DNA from: Acidobacteriota bacterium
GTDB taxonomy: Bacteria; Acidobacteriota; Blastocatellia; Pyrinomonadales; Pyrinomonadaceae
DNA length: 64,000 bases
Direction of reading: 5' to 3'
NCBI GenBank assembly: GCA_018269075.1
Contig: JAFDVJ010000129.1
Span: 16,552-80,551, forward strand
Below the pieces are notes generated by a model. It was not told the DNA's origin and did no database searches. It worked only from the letters and a program-made list of their open reading frames with translations. Both the position numbers and the translations under genes were made by a program. The first letter of the stretch is position 1, and each line of letters opens with the position of its first letter. Positions 61,492 to 64,000 of this stretch are shown piece by piece.

Positions 61492-63099
61492 TTATTTTTT
61501 CCTGAAGCGGAAGGCATCGGCCATCACATAAAAAATCCAATTTTCTTCCATCGACCCTCGAATTATATACGCATTCGGCCCGGTCGCAAAGATCGCGACG
61601 TCTTCGCCGCCGTGCGTTTCGTTCTTCATCGGGATCATCGCCTCCTGCTCGTAATTCGGATCGGTCGTCCGGACCTTCGTCAGGTCGGGCCGGCCGGTGA
61701 CGGGTTTTAGGAACCGCTTCGGCTCCTCGCAGCAGAATTTCGGGCCTTCGGCGAAAAGATCGGTCGCGCCCGTGTAGCCGCGGCCGTTGGCGTAGTTGAG
61801 CGTCGTGTAAGGCAGACCGAAAGCGTCGCGGGCGTAATTCGGCTCGACCTCGCCGTCGCTGCCGATCTCCCGGACCAGCCCGAGAATGTTGTTTCCCCGC
61901 GCCGGGTAGCCGAGCATATTGAAAGTGTGGCTGTGATCGGCCGTGACGATGATCAGCGTGTCGTCGAGACTGACCCTGCGCGCCGCCGCGCGGACCGCGT
62001 TCGACAACTCGATCGCGTCGGTCAGCGCGCGGTAGGCGTTGCCGAGGTGATGCGCCTGATCGATCCGGCCGCCCTCGACCATCAGGAAATAGCCGTTTTT
62101 GTTTTTCGACAGGACGTCGATCGCCTTGGTCGTCATTTCGGTCAGCGACGGCTCGCCGGCCGGGTCGCCCTGACGGTCGAACTCGTATTTCATATGCGAC
62201 GGCTCGAACAGCCCGAGCAGATGATCGGTCTTTTTCGGGTCGACCGCGTCGAAATCCTTTTTGTTCCAGACATAGGCCGCGTTTTTGTATTTATCGGTCC
62301 ATTCCTTCGTCAGATCGCGTCCGTCGAGCCGTTCGCCGGCGACGTCGTACTCCGGATCTTTCGCGCCCTTCGGCAGAAACTTGAACCGCCCGCCGCCGAG
62401 CGCGACTTCGAGCCCGTTGCCGTATTTGAATTCCAGCAGCTGCCGGGCGATGTCCGGAAATTTCGCGTCGAAGGCCGCGCGGCTCCGGTCGGAAATGTCC
62501 TTGTCCGATTCCCAGTCGCGGTCGGCCGTGTGCGCGTAACAGGCGCCGGGCGTCGCGTGCGTGACTTTCGCGGTCGAGACGACGCCGGTCGATTTGCCAG
62601 CCTCCTCGGCCATTTCGAGGAGCGTTTTCGTTTCGTTGCCCTGAACGGTCCGGTAGTCGCCGTGGACGATGTTCTGATTGACCGAGAGGACGCCCTCGTC
62701 GGTCTTGACGCCCGAAATGATCGCGCTCATCGTCGGCGCGGAATCCGACGTCTGCTGGTTGGCGCTGTAGGTTTTCGAAAGCGCCGAGAACGGAAATTCC
62801 TCGAAGCTCAGACGGTTTTCCTCGCCGCTTTCGCCGCGAAGCTGGCCCTCGAGAATCCGCGCCGCCGTCAGCGTCGTGACGCCCATCCCGTCGCCGATGA
62901 AAAGAATGACGTTTTTCGCCCGGCCGGTCCGGATCTTCTCGGCCTTCGCCTTTTCGACCGCCGCCCAGCCGTCGCGCTGCCAGGTGTCCGCCGACTCCGG
63001 CCGCTTGACCGGAAACAGCGGCAGAACCTGACCGATGACGGTCGAAAACAAAAGGCCCGACAAACAAATCAAACTTATCAACCGCTTACAAGCTCTCAT
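61492..63099 (-). CDS. Secreted alkaline phosphatase
   Basis: A 535-residue phosphatase of the PhoA type. The signal peptide is LISLICLSGLLFSTVIG. Conserved parts: NVILFIGDGMGVTTLTAARI, TSDSAPTMSAIISGVKTDEG (nucleophilic Ser), VVSTAKVTHATPGACYAHTA, FLMVEGGRIDQAHHLGNAYR, IIVTADHSHTFNMLGY and ETHGGEDVAIFATGPNAY. ATG 63099 has ggagattttt upstream. Releases phosphate from esters in the periplasm. Coupled to the exported gene after it. Confidence 0.95.
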   Translation of the reverse strand: MRACKRLISLICLSGLLFSTVIGQVLPLFPVKRPESADTWQRDGWAAVEKAKAEKIRTGRAKNVILFIGDGMGVTTLTAARILEGQLRGESGEENRLSFEEFPFSALSKTYSANQQTSDSAPTMSAIISGVKTDEGVLSVNQNIVHGDYRTVQGNETKTLLEMAEEAGKSTGVVSTAKVTHATPGACYAHTADRDWESDKDISDRSRAAFDAKFPDIARQLLEFKYGNGLEVALGGGRFKFLPKGAKDPEYDVAGERLDGRDLTKEWTDKYKNAAYVWNKKDFDAVDPKKTDHLLGLFEPSHMKYEFDRQGDPAGEPSLTEMTTKAIDVLSKNKNGYFLMVEGGRIDQAHHLGNAYRALTDAIELSNAVRAAARRVSLDDTLIIVTADHSHTFNMLGYPARGNNILGLVREIGSDGEVEPNYARDAFGLPYTTLNYANGRGYTGATDLFAEGPKFCCEEPKRFLKPVTGRPDLTKVRTTDPNYEQEAMIPMKNETHGGEDVAIFATGPNAYIIRGSMEENWIFYVMADAFRFRKK

Positions 63100-63134
63100 C
63101 AAAAATCTCCGAATTATGAATTTTTTTAAAAATA

Positions 63135-63178
63135 AAAGATGAACAAGAATAACCTAAAAATCGGTCTTGTTCATCTTT
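63135..63178 (-). terminator. Hairpin between the last CDS and alkaline phosphatase
   Basis: Perfect 14-bp arms aaagatgaacaaga/tcttgttcatcttt (63135-63148 and 63165-63178), followed on the minus strand by a T-rich tract. Likely terminator of the gene at 63297. Confidence 0.85.
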
Positions 63179-63296
63179 CGACGGTGAAAAATTCAGATTT
63201 CCGAAACGGCTTTATTCCGGCCCGGCGGCGGCGCGCTCAGACGGGTTTTGACGGCCGGGGTTTCAACGCCGGCCGCCCGTCGTGCCGATTCGCGGA

Positions 63297-63767
63297 TCAG
63301 TTTTTGACGCTCTTCGCGCGAGTTTTTTTGGCCGGTTCCGGCGCGGCCGCCGGGGCGCTGACCGGGAGCCGGTAGTTTTTTCCGAAATCGCTGTCGTAGT
63401 AATATTGGCCGGTTTTTCCGGTATTCATAAACCAGATGATCGCCTGCTCGCTGCCCGCCGGAATGCTGAGCACGCCCTTCAAAACCGTTTCCTCGACGAT
63501 TTTTTTACGGGTCGCTTTGGCCGGCTTCAGTTCGACGCGGTTGATCTCGCCGCCGGGCGCGCATTGATAAAAGGCCGCGATCGACCACGCCGATTTCCCT
63601 TTTTCGTCGACCGACCGCTCGAAGGGCAGCCGCTGCGAATCGAACAGGATTTCGACTTCCGAACCGGATGTGAGCTCGCCGTTCAAATCGATTTTAAAAT
63701 CTTCCCTGAAGACCAGCTGCGGAATAATGCCGCCGCCGTTTTTTTCGCTGATTGTTTTTTTTGCCAT
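63297..63767 (-). CDS. Hypothetical beta-rich protein
   Basis: A 156-residue protein without a signal peptide. The start is ATG 63767. It has regular beta-strand patterning (FKIDLNGELTSGSEVEILFD, GKSAWSIAAFYQCAPGGEI) and a Lys/Ala/Pro-rich C-terminal tail (APEPAKKTRAKSVK). The central part recalls small immunoglobulin-like domains of unknown function (DUF6209-like), but I am not sure. It ends 118 bp before a clear hairpin terminator. Confidence 0.75.
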   Translation of the reverse strand: MAKKTISEKNGGGIIPQLVFREDFKIDLNGELTSGSEVEILFDSQRLPFERSVDEKGKSAWSIAAFYQCAPGGEINRVELKPAKATRKKIVEETVLKGVLSIPAGSEQAIIWFMNTGKTGQYYYDSDFGKNYRLPVSAPAAAPEPAKKTRAKSVKN

Positions 63768-64000
63768 AGTTTTATTCCTGAATATTATTTATTTGTTTTT
63801 GTATTTCGAGTTTCTTTTCGAAGAATTCCTTAACTTTTTCACGATAAAATATTTGTTTTGCGGCCGTCCAATTCTTTGTTTTTGTGATGTGGATTAAAAA
63901 TATTAATGGCTGACGGTTCGATTTTCGGGTCGGCACAATTTTCAACCATTCAAAATCGGGACACGCCGGCCGGATCAAAAAGACGGGCTGCCGGCATCAT

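Noticed and set aside
63772..63978. A 68-codon minus-strand frame at the right edge
   Set aside because: It has only a TTG start without a ribosome-binding site. An ATG at 64000 in another frame ends after 16 codons; a frameshifted small gene is possible but cannot be supported.

Overview
The window looks like a chromosomal piece of a moderately GC-rich Gram-negative soil bacterium. I favour an acidobacterium of the Blastocatellia type. The reasons are a TonB receptor with an N-terminal carboxypeptidase-regulatory-like domain, many small secreted proteins of unknown function, and the general gene style. This placement is inference and no taxonomic marker proves it. Two parts are clear: an accessory catabolic region from the left edge to about 42.8 kb, and a housekeeping region from about 42.8 kb to the right edge.

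Accessory region. It opens with the end of a dipeptide-type ABC permease, the two 5-oxoprolinase subunits PxpB and PxpC, a small calycin-like protein and a LolA-like exported protein. Next come a nitrilase-family amidase and HyuA (ATP-dependent hydantoinase/oxoprolinase), then a secreted CpcT/CpeT-like (bilin-lyase fold) protein, an acyl-CoA synthetase, an amidohydrolase, a small coiled-coil protein, a two-cupin protein with a histidine tail and a dihydropyrimidinase/imidase. A HutC-type GntR regulator follows. Then come aldehyde dehydrogenase, a YciI-like protein, an MFS carrier, an MDR oxidoreductase, an HMG-CoA-lyase-type aldolase and a class III CoA-transferase. After these lie a VOC protein, a maleamate/N-carbamoylsarcosine-amidase-like hydrolase, HyuB, a SnoaL-like protein, a second CpcT-like protein and a TonB receptor. 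The last block holds a citryl-CoA-lyase-like protein, an HD-like protein, MmgE/PrpD, a succinyl/citryl-CoA-synthetase-like pair whose large subunit carries a FixX-like ferredoxin tail, a DUF1838 protein, a secreted VOC protein, two membrane proteins, a transhydroxylase-type molybdoenzyme with its iron-sulfur subunit, and PxpA.

The accessory genes appear to form one regulon. A 20-bp imperfect palindrome, roughly TTGTTATA-N4-TTAATACA-A, occurs in front of the GntR gene and in nearly every divergent or leading promoter region from 2.2 to 41.7 kb (2271, 6746, 14013, 21040, 28984, 29053, 32408, 41717). I noticed none in the housekeeping half. Together the enzymes can open lactam and imide rings, hydrolyse the resulting amides, hydrate unsaturated di- or tricarboxylates, activate them with CoA and cleave them. 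With two secreted bilin-lyase-fold proteins and a TonB receptor, a cyclic imide/lactam such as a tetrapyrrole (bilin) breakdown product is an attractive but unproven substrate. Creatinine/hydantoin, nicotinate-like rings and polyphenols are alternatives.

Housekeeping region (nearly all on the minus strand). It holds a DinB-like protein, DnaB interrupted by a 420-residue intein in its P-loop, L9, S18, S6, peptidyl-tRNA hydrolase, L25/Ctc, Prs, tRNA-Gln, IspE, a CAP-domain protein, a TPR protein, a membrane protein, a BamD-like TPR protein, Rpe, a PASTA protein, RsmB, TrhO, Fmt, an exported protein, alkaline phosphatase and a hypothetical protein. Several clear hairpin terminators punctuate it.
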